The notes under the pieces are model-generated. The model did not search any database, was not told the origin of the DNA, and was given only the letters and a program-made list of their open reading frames with translations. A stretch of DNA of 32,372 nt from NCBI GenBank assembly GCA_009377475.1, contig WHTY01000058.1:1-32372 (forward strand), read 5' to 3'. Both the position numbers and the translations under genes were made by a program. Origin of the DNA: Actinophytocola sp. Lineage in GTDB: Bacteria > Actinomycetota > Actinomycetes > Mycobacteriales > Pseudonocardiaceae. Positions 6,970 through 14,766 of the stretch are shown here, in pieces (the stretch's first letter is position 1; the number at the start of each line of letters is the position of its first letter).

Positions 6970-7794
6970 GTGAACGGAGAACAGGTGGCCGCGCGGCGGT
7001 ATGTCGCGGCGGTGACGACGCTGGCAGGGCTCGCGACGGCGGCGATCGGGGTGTGGGCGCTGGTGGGCCCACGGTCGTTCGGGGACTGGGCTGGGTTCGG
7101 GTTCCATGAGCATTTCCTGCACGACATCGGCGCCTTCCAGCTCGGGCTGGGCGTCACGCTGCTGCTGGCGGTGCTGTGGTCGGACGCCCTGGCCACCGCG
7201 CTCGCCGGGTTCCTCGTGGCGAACACCGCGCACACCGTGAACCACGTCGTCGACCTCGACCTGGGCGGGGCCGCGTGGCAGGCGTGGGCGCTCGGCGCGG
7301 TGTCGATCGCCATCGCCGTGGCGTTGGTGCTGCGGCTGCGGCAGGTCGGCTACGTCGTCGGCAACGTCGGCAGCACGACCGAGCCGACGCTGGCGCCGTT
7401 CGTGCGGCAGAAGACGATCCGGCTCACGACGTTCCGCAAGGACGGCACGCCAGGAAGCACACCGGTGAGCATCGCCGTGGACGGCGACCGCGCTTTCGTC
7501 CGCAGCTTCGAGAAGTCGCTCAAGACGCGGCGGCTGGCCAGCGACCCCCGGGTGGAGTTCGGGCCGTGCAGCGGGTTCGGCACGCCGTCAGGCACTGCTC
7601 ACACCGGCCAGATGCGGCGGCTGAGCGGTCAGGAGTACCGGCACGCGGCGCGCATGCTGCGCCGCAAGTACCCGCTGCTGCACGGGGTCGTCGTGCCACT
7701 GGCGCATCGCCTCGGCCGCGCGAAGACCGGCCGCACGGTGCACTTCGAGCTGGTACCGACCCAGGCCGCGGAGCGCTCTGACGCCAGCGTGTAA
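6970..7794 (+). CDS. four-helix membrane domain fused to a PPOX-class F420-dependent oxidoreductase-like domain
   Basis: A 274-residue fusion. Residues about 10-124 contain four predicted membrane helices (VAAVTTLAGLATAAIGVW, a helix through GAFQLGLGVTLLLAVLW, ATALAGFLVANTAHTV, ALGAVSIAIAVALVL) with conserved-looking HDIGAFQLG and NTAHTVNHV. Residues about 135-270 form a split-barrel PPOX-type flavin/F420-binding domain (IRLTTFRKDGTPGSTPVSIAVDGD, RSFEKSLKTRRLASDPRVEFGPC, RRKYPLLHGVV). The second part would reduce a small molecule with F420H2 and the first would anchor it at the membrane. The GTG at 6970 has GGAGG seven bases upstream. It ends three bases from the convergent gene at 7798. Confidence 0.8.
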   Translation: MNGEQVAARRYVAAVTTLAGLATAAIGVWALVGPRSFGDWAGFGFHEHFLHDIGAFQLGLGVTLLLAVLWSDALATALAGFLVANTAHTVNHVVDLDLGGAAWQAWALGAVSIAIAVALVLRLRQVGYVVGNVGSTTEPTLAPFVRQKTIRLTTFRKDGTPGSTPVSIAVDGDRAFVRSFEKSLKTRRLASDPRVEFGPCSGFGTPSGTAHTGQMRRLSGQEYRHAARMLRRKYPLLHGVVVPLAHRLGRAKTGRTVHFELVPTQAAERSDASV

Positions 7795-7797
7795 CGA

Positions 7798-8571
7798 CTA
7801 CTCCGGCCACTCGGGCTTGCGCTTGTTCAGGAACGCCGCCATGCCCTCGCGCGCGGCGGGTGACTGCGACGCCCGCGCCATGACGTCGATCGCAACGACG
7901 TACGCGTCCTCCGCCGGCCGGTCGAGCTGCGCGTACAGCGTTCGCTTGCCGAGCGCCTTGCTCGACCTGCTCCCCCGCGTCGCCCTGCCGAGCAGGCCCA
8001 CGACGGCATCGTCCAGGTCGTCGTCCGGCACGACCCGGTTGACCAGGCCCCACTGCTCTGCGGTGCGCGCGTCGATGGGGTCCCCGGTGAGTGCCAGCTC
8101 CATCAGGCGTTTGCGGCCCACCGATCGGGCCACCGGCACGGCGGGCGTGTGACAGAACCAGCCGCCCTTGCCACCCGGCAGGGCGAACCCGGCCGACTCC
8201 GCCGCCACCGCGAGATCACACGACGCGACGAGCTGACACCCCGCCGCCGTCGCCAGCCCGTGCACCCGCGCGATCACCACCTGCGGCACCGACTGGATGG
8301 TGCGCATCAGCTCGGTGCACAGCTCGAGCAGTTCTCGCACCCCGTCGAAGTCGCGCTCGGCGACGTCGCCGAAGTCGTGGCCCGCCGAGAACACCGGGCC
8401 TTCACCCGCGAGCACGATCCCGGTCGCGTCCGTCTCGCCCGCTTCGGAGAACGCGTCCAGTAGCTCCGCGAGGTGGTCCCCGGACAGCGAGTTCCTACGC
8501 GCGGCGCGGTTCATCGTGATGGTCACCGTCTCGCCCTCGCGCTTGACGACGATGTGCTGGTAGTCGGCCAT
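7798..8571 (-). CDS. enoyl-CoA hydratase/isomerase family protein (ECHDC3-like)
   Basis: A 257-residue crotonase-fold protein. The oxyanion-hole segments are SAGHDFGDV and VHGLATAAGCQLVASCDLAVA. Where active hydratases carry a catalytic Glu in a P-E-x-x-x-G segment, this protein reads GGKGGWFCHTPAVPVARSVGR, closely resembling the mammalian ECHDC3 type, so classical hydratase activity is doubtful. The tail LNKRKPEW is typical of the family. The start at ATG 8571 matches the usual N-terminus (DYQHIVVKREGETVTITMNR); the Shine-Dalgarno is weak. It is convergent with the PPOX fusion gene. It may act on acyl-CoA in fatty-acid or amino-acid degradation. Confidence 0.88.
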   Translation of the reverse strand: MADYQHIVVKREGETVTITMNRAARRNSLSGDHLAELLDAFSEAGETDATGIVLAGEGPVFSAGHDFGDVAERDFDGVRELLELCTELMRTIQSVPQVVIARVHGLATAAGCQLVASCDLAVAAESAGFALPGGKGGWFCHTPAVPVARSVGRKRLMELALTGDPIDARTAEQWGLVNRVVPDDDLDDAVVGLLGRATRGSRSSKALGKRTLYAQLDRPAEDAYVVAIDVMARASQSPAAREGMAAFLNKRKPEWPE

Positions 8572-8755
8572 ACCTACCAAACTAACGCCGCCGTGGCTCC
8601 GAATCGAGCAATAGAACCCAAACCGACGCGCCCGCAACGCCGTGTCGGAACTGACATCCACAAGACTGTCGGTGCCCGGGTTTATGATCACGACGCGAAC
8701 CGGTTCCGTCGTGCACACCAGGACAACGGCAGCCGCCCGCAAGCGGCGGAGACGG
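8572..8755. other. intergenic region with a possible -10 element
   Basis: No gene is visible between the divergent crotonase-like gene and the small protein gene. TATGAT at 8683-8688 is a good -10 match on the plus strand, about 68 bases before the start at 8756, but no convincing -35 lies at the right distance. Confidence 0.3.
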
Positions 8756-8968
8756 ATGATGGAGATGGTCAGCGAGCAAGATCGCGCAGAGCTGGCCCAA
8801 GCGGCCGAGCTGCTGACGCACGTGATCGAGCGCCATCGCAGTGAGGACCTGCGTGCGGTCAGCATTTTCAACTCGGCGTTGCAGGACATCCGCGTGGGCC
8901 AGCGTTACCTCGATGCCGACCGCAAGCAGGCCGACCGCGAGCACAACAACGCCAACCAGCATGACTGA
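8756..8968 (+). CDS. small hydrophilic helical protein, unknown function
   Basis: About 70 residues (MMEMVSEQDRAELAQAAELL...), strongly charged and likely all-helical, with a Lys/Asp/Asn-rich C-terminus. GGAG lies four bases before the ATG at 8756; the second ATG (8759) or the Met at 8765 are alternatives. No family was recognised. It stands alone between the crotonase-like gene (divergent) and the hot-dog-like gene, 42 bases upstream of the latter. The codon pattern is consistent with a real gene. Confidence 0.55.
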   Translation: MMEMVSEQDRAELAQAAELLTHVIERHRSEDLRAVSIFNSALQDIRVGQRYLDADRKQADREHNNANQHD

Positions 8969-9010
8969 CGCGAGTGCCACCATCGCCGGACCACCGGACA
9001 TGATGGCGGC

Positions 9011-9790
9011 ATGAACGACACGGTGACGATCGCGGGCCGGTTCAACGGACCGCCCCGCTCAGCCAACGGTGGGTACGCGTGCGGCATCACCGCCCGGGCC
9101 TGCACGCACGGCACCGCACAAACCAGCCTGCGGGTACCACCCCCGGTCGAACGGCCGATGCGAGTGGAGCGCGGCGGGGACGGCACAGACAGCACAGACA
9201 GCAAGGACGCCGTGAGCCTCTACGACGGCGACACGCTGATCGCGCAGGCCAGCCCCGCGACGGTCGACGTCGATCTGCCGACGCCGGTGACCCCGGCCGA
9301 GGCGAAGGACGCCATCGACCACTTCGACCACGACGCCTACCGGGCGATGCACTACTTCCCGACCTGCTTCACCTGCGGTCCCGACCGCGCCGATGGCGAC
9401 GGCCTGCGGCTGTTCCCCGGCAAGGTGAACCGGCCAGAGCCGATGATCGCGTGGCCGTGGACGCCCGACCCGTCGCTGCCGCGCGAGGACGGCGAGCTGG
9501 ACCCGTTGGTCCTGTGGGCCGCGTTGGACTGCCCAAGCGGCTGGGCCACCTACTACAGCCGCGATCCCCACCCGCACGTGCTCGGCAGCCTCGCCGTCCG
9601 CATCGAACGGCTCCCCGAACCGGGCGAGCCGTCCGTCGCCGCCGGGTGGCCGATCTCCGACGACGGCCGCAAGGAACGCTCCGCGTCGGCGATCTGGTCG
9701 GCCGACGGCGAACTGCTCGCGGTCGGCGCGGCGACCTGGATCGCGCTGACCGAGGAGCAGTTCGCGCGGTTCCGGGGAGCGGTCAGCTAA
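9011..9790 (+). CDS. hot-dog-fold (thioesterase-like) protein
   Basis: A 259-residue cytoplasmic protein. The opening RFNGPPRSANGGYACG is a pattern seen in uncharacterised actinobacterial hot-dog proteins. The central FPTCFTCGPDRADGDGLRLFPG and the late LWAALDCPSGWA segment also fit that group, in which two hot-dog repeats form one chain. An insertion of about 15 polar residues (GGDGTDSTDSKD) near residue 56 is low-complexity. An acyl-CoA substrate is possible, but no catalytic residue can be named. It ends 36 bases before the first M24 gene on the same strand and could be co-transcribed with it. Confidence 0.6.
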   Translation: MNDTVTIAGRFNGPPRSANGGYACGITARACTHGTAQTSLRVPPPVERPMRVERGGDGTDSTDSKDAVSLYDGDTLIAQASPATVDVDLPTPVTPAEAKDAIDHFDHDAYRAMHYFPTCFTCGPDRADGDGLRLFPGKVNRPEPMIAWPWTPDPSLPREDGELDPLVLWAALDCPSGWATYYSRDPHPHVLGSLAVRIERLPEPGEPSVAAGWPISDDGRKERSASAIWSADGELLAVGAATWIALTEEQFARFRGAVS

Positions 9791-9826
9791 CGGGATGCCC
9801 CGATGGGGTGTGGTTTGTAGCCTGGC

Positions 9827-11077
9827 ATGATGCGCCGAGCGGAGCGACACCCCAGCGGACCCGATCTCGCGGGACTCGAATCCGATGTCCCGCCGCGCTG
9901 GCTCACGCCGAACGCCGTCACGGAACTCGTCGATGGCGCTCAGCTGCCGTTCGACGCGGGCGAGTACGCGGCGCGGCTCGCCCGCGTGCGCGAGCGGATG
10001 GCGGACAAGGGCCTTGACGCGGTGCTGGTGTTCCGGCCGTCCAGTGTGGAGTACCTGTGCGGGTACCACACGGCGGAACGCCTCCCGCAGCCGTTGCTGG
10101 TGACCGAATCGGACGTCGTGCTGTACGTCCCGGACTTCGAGGTCGGCCGCGTGTTGGTCAGCAGCCGCGCGCCGACGGTGCGGTACTTCCGATACGCCTC
10201 CGCGAGCCGTGCGCTGCGACGTGTCACCGACCATGTCTCCCGGCTCCTTCCGAGGCGGGCACGCATCGCCGTCGAGCTGACGCACCCGGCAGCGCCGCCC
10301 CAGGTGGCGGACATGCTCCGGCACGACGACCTCGCTGTGATCGACGGCGACTTCCTGGTCGAACGGGTCCGGCTGGTGCTGTCCGAGGCGGAGATCCGGT
10401 GCGTCGAGCGGGCCGCCGTCGCGACACAACGCGGTGTCGAGGCAGCGGTCGAAGCGGCCCGTGAGCCGGGCGCGACCGACGCCGCGCTCGCTGCGACTAT
10501 CAGCGCCGCCCTGCTCCGAGACTCGAATTCCGCGTCAGCCTGGGGACCAACCGTGGCGACCGGCTCCCGTGCCGGTATCGCGCACTCCACCGTCGGACAC
10601 GTCCCGCTGAGCCCAGACTCGACATTCATGGAGTTCTCCGGCGCGCACCACCGCTACCACGCGCCGGTCATGCGCACCCTATACCACTCCCGACCGTCGT
10701 CCTCGATCGAACAGTTGGCCGAACTTGCCACTACGGCACTGGCTGCTGTTCTCGACACAGCACGGGCAGGCGTCACATGCTCGGAAGTCGCCAAGCGAGC
10801 CGCATCGGCCGTCGGCCCGTTGCCGGACGACGTCGTATTCCACGAACTCTTCGGCTACCCCGTCGGGCTCGCCCACCCGCCCCATTGGATGGACGGCGCG
10901 CCGTTCGCCATCACCGTCGACAACCCCGCGCCGCTTGCGGAGGGGATGGTCTTCCACGTGCCCGCATCGTTTCGCAGGTTCGGCGAGGCAGGCGTAGGTC
11001 TCAGCCAGACCTTCGTGGTGGAGTCCACTGGCGCCCGCGTACTGACCCACGGTGCGGCCGAGCCGCTCGAAGTGTGA
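9827..11077 (+). CDS. creatinase-fold M24 family hydrolase, EutD/DoeA-like (copy 1)
   Basis: A 416-residue protein with a creatinase N-terminal domain (about residues 47-180, including MADKGLDAVLVFRPSSVEYLCGYH) and an M24 pita-bread domain (about 190-410). The five metal ligands of aminopeptidase P-type enzymes are not conserved. Around residue 269 it reads FMEFSGAHHRYHAPVMRTLY, and later GYPVGLAHPPHWMDG and EGMVFHVPASF. These features resemble ectoine hydrolase (EutD/DoeA) and creatinase, which open C-N bonds without catalytic metals. The substrate is probably a cyclic amidine or amide, not a peptide. Start ATG 9827, or ATG 9830. Convergent with the LysR gene; a paralogue lies beyond it. Confidence 0.8.
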   Translation: MMRRAERHPSGPDLAGLESDVPPRWLTPNAVTELVDGAQLPFDAGEYAARLARVRERMADKGLDAVLVFRPSSVEYLCGYHTAERLPQPLLVTESDVVLYVPDFEVGRVLVSSRAPTVRYFRYASASRALRRVTDHVSRLLPRRARIAVELTHPAAPPQVADMLRHDDLAVIDGDFLVERVRLVLSEAEIRCVERAAVATQRGVEAAVEAAREPGATDAALAATISAALLRDSNSASAWGPTVATGSRAGIAHSTVGHVPLSPDSTFMEFSGAHHRYHAPVMRTLYHSRPSSSIEQLAELATTALAAVLDTARAGVTCSEVAKRAASAVGPLPDDVVFHELFGYPVGLAHPPHWMDGAPFAITVDNPAPLAEGMVFHVPASFRRFGEAGVGLSQTFVVESTGARVLTHGAAEPLEV

Positions 11078-11113
11078 GCCGATGTGCGGTACACCCCGCC
11101 CGGGGTCGCTCAC
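11074..11113. terminator. hairpin between convergent genes
   Basis: GTGAGC (11074-11079) pairs with GCTCAC (11108-11113), enclosing an inner ACCCC-gccc-GGGGT stem. It overlaps the last codons of both the M24 gene and the LysR gene, so it could terminate transcription in both directions. Confidence 0.45.
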
Positions 11114-12021
11114 TCCCCTCGCACGATCTCGGCGGCCACGGTGCGCAGCGCGGCCAGCACCGCCGCGATCGGCGGGTTGCGGCTGCTGCCCGCGCGCACC
11201 GCGACCGAGATCGTGCGCGACAACGCGGGCTCGGCGATCTCGCGGAGCTGGATGCGCGTTGACATCGACTCCAGCGCAAGCCGAGGCACCAGCGACACCC
11301 CGAGACCCGCCTCCACCAGCGCGAAGATCACCGTGTAGTCCGAACTGGTGAAGTCCAGCGCTGGCGCGAACCCGGCGAGCCCGCAGGCCCGCTCCAGCAT
11401 CACGCGCAGGTCGTCGTCCCGTTGCGCGGCGATCCACTGGTGCTCCGCCAGCTCGCCCAGCGCGATCGGACCATCCGGCCGCCCGCTGGCGGGCAGCGCG
11501 GCCAGCAGCGGCTCCGTGAGCAGCTTCTCCGTCGTCACGCCGGGCACGCGCACGCGCGGCAGCAGGTTGTACGAGTACACCAGCGCGACGTCCACGTCGC
11601 CCGCCTTGAGCGCGTCGATCGCCCCAGCCACCTGGCCCTGCTCGGTCAGCCGCAACCGCAGGCCGGGGTGTTCGGCACGGCACCGCGCGATCGCGGCGGG
11701 CACCAGCGCCCTCGCCGCCGTGGGGAACGCGGCGATGGTCAGCACGCCCTGCACCGTCGAGGACAGCTCCGCGACACCGGCCTCGGCGGCTTCGAGGTCC
11801 GCGAGCACCTGTTCGGTGTGCTCGACCAGCACGCGCGCGGCCTCGGTGAGCACAAGACGACGTCCGTCGCGGAGCAGCAGCGGACTGCCGACCTCCCGCT
11901 CCAGCAGCGCAAGCTGCTGCGACACCGCCGACGGCGTCAGCGAGCACACCCGCGCGGTCGCGGCGATGGTGCCGTGCCGGGACAGCTCCCACAGCAGCCG
12001 GAGCCTGCGAACTTCCAACAT
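11110..12021 (-). CDS. LysR family transcriptional regulator
   Basis: A 303-residue LysR-type regulator. The N-terminal winged helix-turn-helix is clear (LEVRRLRLLWELSRHGTIAATAR, SAVSQQLALLEREVGSPLLLRDGRRLVLTEAA), followed by the effector-binding domain (VQGVLTIAAFPTAARALVP, GDVDVALVYSYN, GLGVSLVPRLAL). It is divergently transcribed from the second M24 gene, with about 70 bases between the starts, the classical layout in which such a regulator controls its neighbour and itself in response to a substrate or intermediate. It probably senses the compound degraded by the flanking M24 and enolase-superfamily enzymes. No Shine-Dalgarno is seen before ATG 12021; a short or leaderless mRNA is likely. 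Confidence 0.92.
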   Translation of the reverse strand: MLEVRRLRLLWELSRHGTIAATARVCSLTPSAVSQQLALLEREVGSPLLLRDGRRLVLTEAARVLVEHTEQVLADLEAAEAGVAELSSTVQGVLTIAAFPTAARALVPAAIARCRAEHPGLRLRLTEQGQVAGAIDALKAGDVDVALVYSYNLLPRVRVPGVTTEKLLTEPLLAALPASGRPDGPIALGELAEHQWIAAQRDDDLRVMLERACGLAGFAPALDFTSSDYTVIFALVEAGLGVSLVPRLALESMSTRIQLREIAEPALSRTISVAVRAGSSRNPPIAAVLAALRTVAAEIVRGE

Positions 12022-12029
12022 GTAGACAA

Positions 12030-12074
12030 TCTAATGGCTGCGGCAAGAAATCGTCGCTGGTTCTGATGGTTGCG
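12030..12074. promoter_or_regulatory. direct repeat, candidate LysR operator
   Basis: TCTAATGGCTGCG (12030-12042) recurs as TCTGATGGTTGCG (12062-12074), 11 of 13 bases identical, with starts 32 bases apart (about three helical turns). The pair occupies most of the space between LysR and the second M24 gene. This fits a regulator tetramer bound on one DNA face. It also argues against using the ATG at 12066, inside the repeat, as the start of the M24 gene. Confidence 0.35.
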
Positions 12075-12092
12075 CGACCGCATCCTGGCGGT

Positions 12093-13346
12093 GTGAGTAC
12101 CGATATGAGCGCCGCGGCCGCGCAGCAAGCCCAAGACGACCGCACCGCCGTCGCAGCACAGCCCGCCGCCACCGCGCCCGACGCCGCACAGCCAGCCACC
12201 CCCGACGCCGTCCCGGCCGCACCTGACACCGAACGCGCCGCCCGCCTCGCCGGGTTGCGCGCCAGAATGACCGACGCCGACCTCGCCGCCATCGCCATCG
12301 CCAGCCCGGAGCGGATCTACTACCTCACCGGACTGGACCACCTCGGCTACTTCGCCTTCACCCTGCTCCTCGTGTCCGCCGACGGCGATCCGGTGATCGT
12401 CACCCGCGCGATGGAACGACCCACCATCGCCGCGCAACTCCCCCACTGCCGTCACGTCACTTTCGCCGACGGCGACGATCCCGCGATGGCCGTCTCGGCG
12501 GTGCTCGGCGAGCTCGTACCCGATGGCGCGACCGTCGGCGTCGAGACGGGCGCCCTGTTCTTCCCGCCCACGATCCTCGCGCGTATCCGCGCCGCGACGC
12601 CGTGGCTGCACCTGCGCGACACGGACGCGCTGCTCACCGACGCCATGGCGGTGAAGTCCGCCGTCGAGATCGCGCTGACCCGCCGTGCGGCAGGCGTCTC
12701 GGACGCCGCCATGACCGCCGGGGTCGCCGCCGCCCGACCCGGTGCGGGCGAGCACGACGTCGCCGCTGCCGTGCACCACGCGATGTATGCCTCGGGCGGG
12801 CAGCAACCGGGGTTCGCGCCGCTGATCCGACCATTGTCGCTGTTGGACCAGGAGCACGTTTCTTGGCAGCCGCGCCCGCTGCAACCAGGCACCGGCCTGT
12901 TCCTCGAACTATCCGGCTGCGTCGCCCGCTACCACGCCCCGCTGAGCAGAACCGTCTACCTCGGCAGCCTGCCGGATGGCGCCGCCGAGGCGCACGCCGC
13001 CGCGCTCGCGGGCCTCAACGCCGCCCGCGACGCGCTGCACCCCGGCGTCACCACCGGGCAGGTCTACGCCCGCTGGCAGCACGCCGTCGCCGGGTCGGAC
13101 TCCCCCTCCTGGCCGTTGCGACATCACTGCGGCTACCTGGTCGGCATCGGCTTCCCGCCAAGCTGGGTCGGTGGCGGCGAGGTGCTGGGCATCCGCGCCG
13201 GTGGCGACACGCCGATCGCGTCCGGCATGGCGTTCCACCTCATGTCGTGGGTGGCTGGCCACGTCGTCTCCGACACCGCGCTGGTCACCCCGCACGGCGC
13301 TGAGCTGCTGACATCGACCTCCCGCGACCTCACGGTGGTGACCTGA
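12093..13346 (+). CDS. creatinase-fold M24 family hydrolase, EutD/DoeA-like (copy 2)
   Basis: About 417 residues from the GTG at 12093; the ATG at 12105 is an alternative. The first 45 or so residues are an Ala/Pro/Gln-rich extension absent from copy 1. Then comes a creatinase N-domain (LAAIAIASPERIYYLTGLDHLGYFAF) and an M24 domain without the usual Asp/Asp/His/Glu/Glu metal ligands. The signatures LFLELSGCVARYHAPLSRTVY, HHCGYLVGIGFPPSWVGGG and MAFHLMSWV are strongly reminiscent of ectoine hydrolase EutD/DoeA. Its stop overlaps the start of the enolase-superfamily gene (TGATG), so the two are translationally coupled. It is divergent from LysR and probably activated by it. Confidence 0.82.
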   Translation: MSTDMSAAAAQQAQDDRTAVAAQPAATAPDAAQPATPDAVPAAPDTERAARLAGLRARMTDADLAAIAIASPERIYYLTGLDHLGYFAFTLLLVSADGDPVIVTRAMERPTIAAQLPHCRHVTFADGDDPAMAVSAVLGELVPDGATVGVETGALFFPPTILARIRAATPWLHLRDTDALLTDAMAVKSAVEIALTRRAAGVSDAAMTAGVAAARPGAGEHDVAAAVHHAMYASGGQQPGFAPLIRPLSLLDQEHVSWQPRPLQPGTGLFLELSGCVARYHAPLSRTVYLGSLPDGAAEAHAAALAGLNAARDALHPGVTTGQVYARWQHAVAGSDSPSWPLRHHCGYLVGIGFPPSWVGGGEVLGIRAGGDTPIASGMAFHLMSWVAGHVVSDTALVTPHGAELLTSTSRDLTVVT

Positions 13347-14545
13347 TGCGTATCACGAAACTCCACGCGACCCCGGTGGCCGTGCCGTTCCGCGCCGACG
13401 AGGTGTGGGCATTCGGACGGCGACGCGGCCTGGTCAGCGTGCTCATCGACGTCGAGACCGACGAGGGCGTCGTCGGCATCGGGGAGGCGGCGGCGTACCC
13501 GTCGGTCGACGTCGTGCTCGCGGTCCTTCGCGACCTGGAGCCGCTGGTCATCGGCGAGGACCCGTTCGCAATCGAACGGCTGGTGCGGCGCATCGACCTG
13601 GTCGGCACCTGGCACCACGTCCGCGCCAGCAGCCCCGCAATCGCCGCCGTCGAGATGGCGTGCTGGGACATCGTCGGGAAGGCCTGCGGGCAGCCGCTGG
13701 TGAACCTGTTCGGCGGCCGGTTCCGCGACGAGGTCGAGTCCTTCTATTACGTCGCGGCGGGCACACCGGACGCCGTCGGCACCGAAGCGGCGTTGGCCAC
13801 CAAACACGGCTTCGCGACGTGCTACCTCAAGGTGGGCTCGGACGACCCGCACACCGACATCGCGCGAGTGGAGGCACTGCGCGACGGCGCTGGCGCCGAC
13901 GCGAAGCTGCGCATCGACGCGAATGAAGCGTGGTCACCCGGCGAGGCCGTGCGGATGATCCGTTCACTCGAACGGTTCAACCTTGAGCTGGTGGAGCAGC
14001 CGGTGTCGGGCCGCTGCCTGGACGAGATGGCCTACGTGCGCGGGCGCGTGGGCGTGCCGCTGCTGGCCAACGAGGCGAGCTGGACCCGCCACGACCAGCT
14101 CGCCGTGATCCGCGCCGGTGCCGCCGACGTCCTCTCCGCCGACAACCAGATGGACGGTGGCCTGCTCAACCTCAAGCGCTCGGCGGGCATCGCCGAGGCG
14201 GCGGGGCTGACCGTGGTCAAGCACAGCCTTGGCGAGCTGGGCGTCGCGCTGGCAGCGGCCACGCATCTCATCGCGGCAACGCCGAACTTCCGCCACGCCA
14301 ACCAGGCCTACGGCGCGCTGCTCGCGGACGACGTCACGGTCGGCTTCGGCGGCGGGATCGCCGGGGACGCCCCGTCGCACTACCGCGACGGCCACGTCCC
14401 CGTGCCCACCGCCCCAGGCATCGGCGTCACGCTCGACCCCGAGCGAATGGCCCGCTACGCCGAGCTGTACCGCACCGACGGCGCGGCGTTCGCGTTCCAC
14501 GATCCGAACGCATTGTCGGCGTCCCACGCCCTGCCGAAGCGGTAG
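13346..14545 (+). CDS. mandelate racemase/muconate lactonizing enzyme (enolase superfamily) protein
   Basis: A 399-residue enolase-superfamily enzyme with the N-terminal capping domain and C-terminal barrel. The Mg ligands are Asp191 (RIDANEAW), Glu217 (VEQP) and Glu243 (LLANEASW). Acid/base residues are Lys162 (YLKVG) and a His293-Asp266 dyad (SADNQ, VVKHSLGE). All lie exactly four positions before mandelate racemase Lys166, Asp195, Glu221, Glu247, Asp270 and His297. The first Lys of the usual KxK is Tyr160. It should abstract a proton next to a carboxylate, giving racemisation, epimerisation or dehydration. It is translationally coupled to M24 copy 2, so its substrate is probably the product of that hydrolase or a precursor. 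Confidence 0.88.
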   Translation: MRITKLHATPVAVPFRADEVWAFGRRRGLVSVLIDVETDEGVVGIGEAAAYPSVDVVLAVLRDLEPLVIGEDPFAIERLVRRIDLVGTWHHVRASSPAIAAVEMACWDIVGKACGQPLVNLFGGRFRDEVESFYYVAAGTPDAVGTEAALATKHGFATCYLKVGSDDPHTDIARVEALRDGAGADAKLRIDANEAWSPGEAVRMIRSLERFNLELVEQPVSGRCLDEMAYVRGRVGVPLLANEASWTRHDQLAVIRAGAADVLSADNQMDGGLLNLKRSAGIAEAAGLTVVKHSLGELGVALAAATHLIAATPNFRHANQAYGALLADDVTVGFGGGIAGDAPSHYRDGHVPVPTAPGIGVTLDPERMARYAELYRTDGAAFAFHDPNALSASHALPKR

Positions 14546-14608
14546 GGCGTGGCTCTGCCTCCCCCGGCGACGGGGTTCCGGATCCCAGCGTGATCGTCGG
14601 TTCTCGCG

Positions 14609-14635
14609 CGTCGCGTCAGAACCAATGACGCGACG
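14609..14635 (+). terminator. ten-pair hairpin after the catabolic operon
   Basis: CGTCGCGTCA, loop GAACCAA and TGACGCGACG form a perfect stem about 65 bases downstream of the enolase-superfamily gene. It has no T-run, as is usual in these genomes. It marks the likely end of the M24-enolase transcript and the start of the lower-GC islet. Confidence 0.6.
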
Positions 14636-14697
14636 GCAGTCGCCTACGAGTTTTCATCCATCCAGGGCAATGATAGCCAACATAACATCTCTCCCGG

Positions 14698-14714
14698 GTA
14701 GTCATTGCTACGAT
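14698..14714 (+). promoter_or_regulatory. extended -10 promoter with overlapping operator-like repeat
   Basis: TGCTACGAT (14706-14714) fits an extended -10 element 52 bases before the XRE start. GTAG-N6-CTAC (14698-14711) overlaps it, and CAATGA (14669) is mirrored by TCATTG (14702). An XRE protein binding here would block its own promoter. The symmetry is short, so this is tentative. Confidence 0.35.
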
Positions 14715-14766
14715 TCTTCGCCGCAGCGCCGAATACGCGCCGAAACAAGGATCCAGAGGAGGGGGA

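Noticed and set aside
10679..12298. Long minus-strand frame spanning the LysR gene and the end of the first M24 gene
   Set aside because: It lies in a different frame from the clear LysR protein and consists of Ala/Arg/Gly-rich text without domains.
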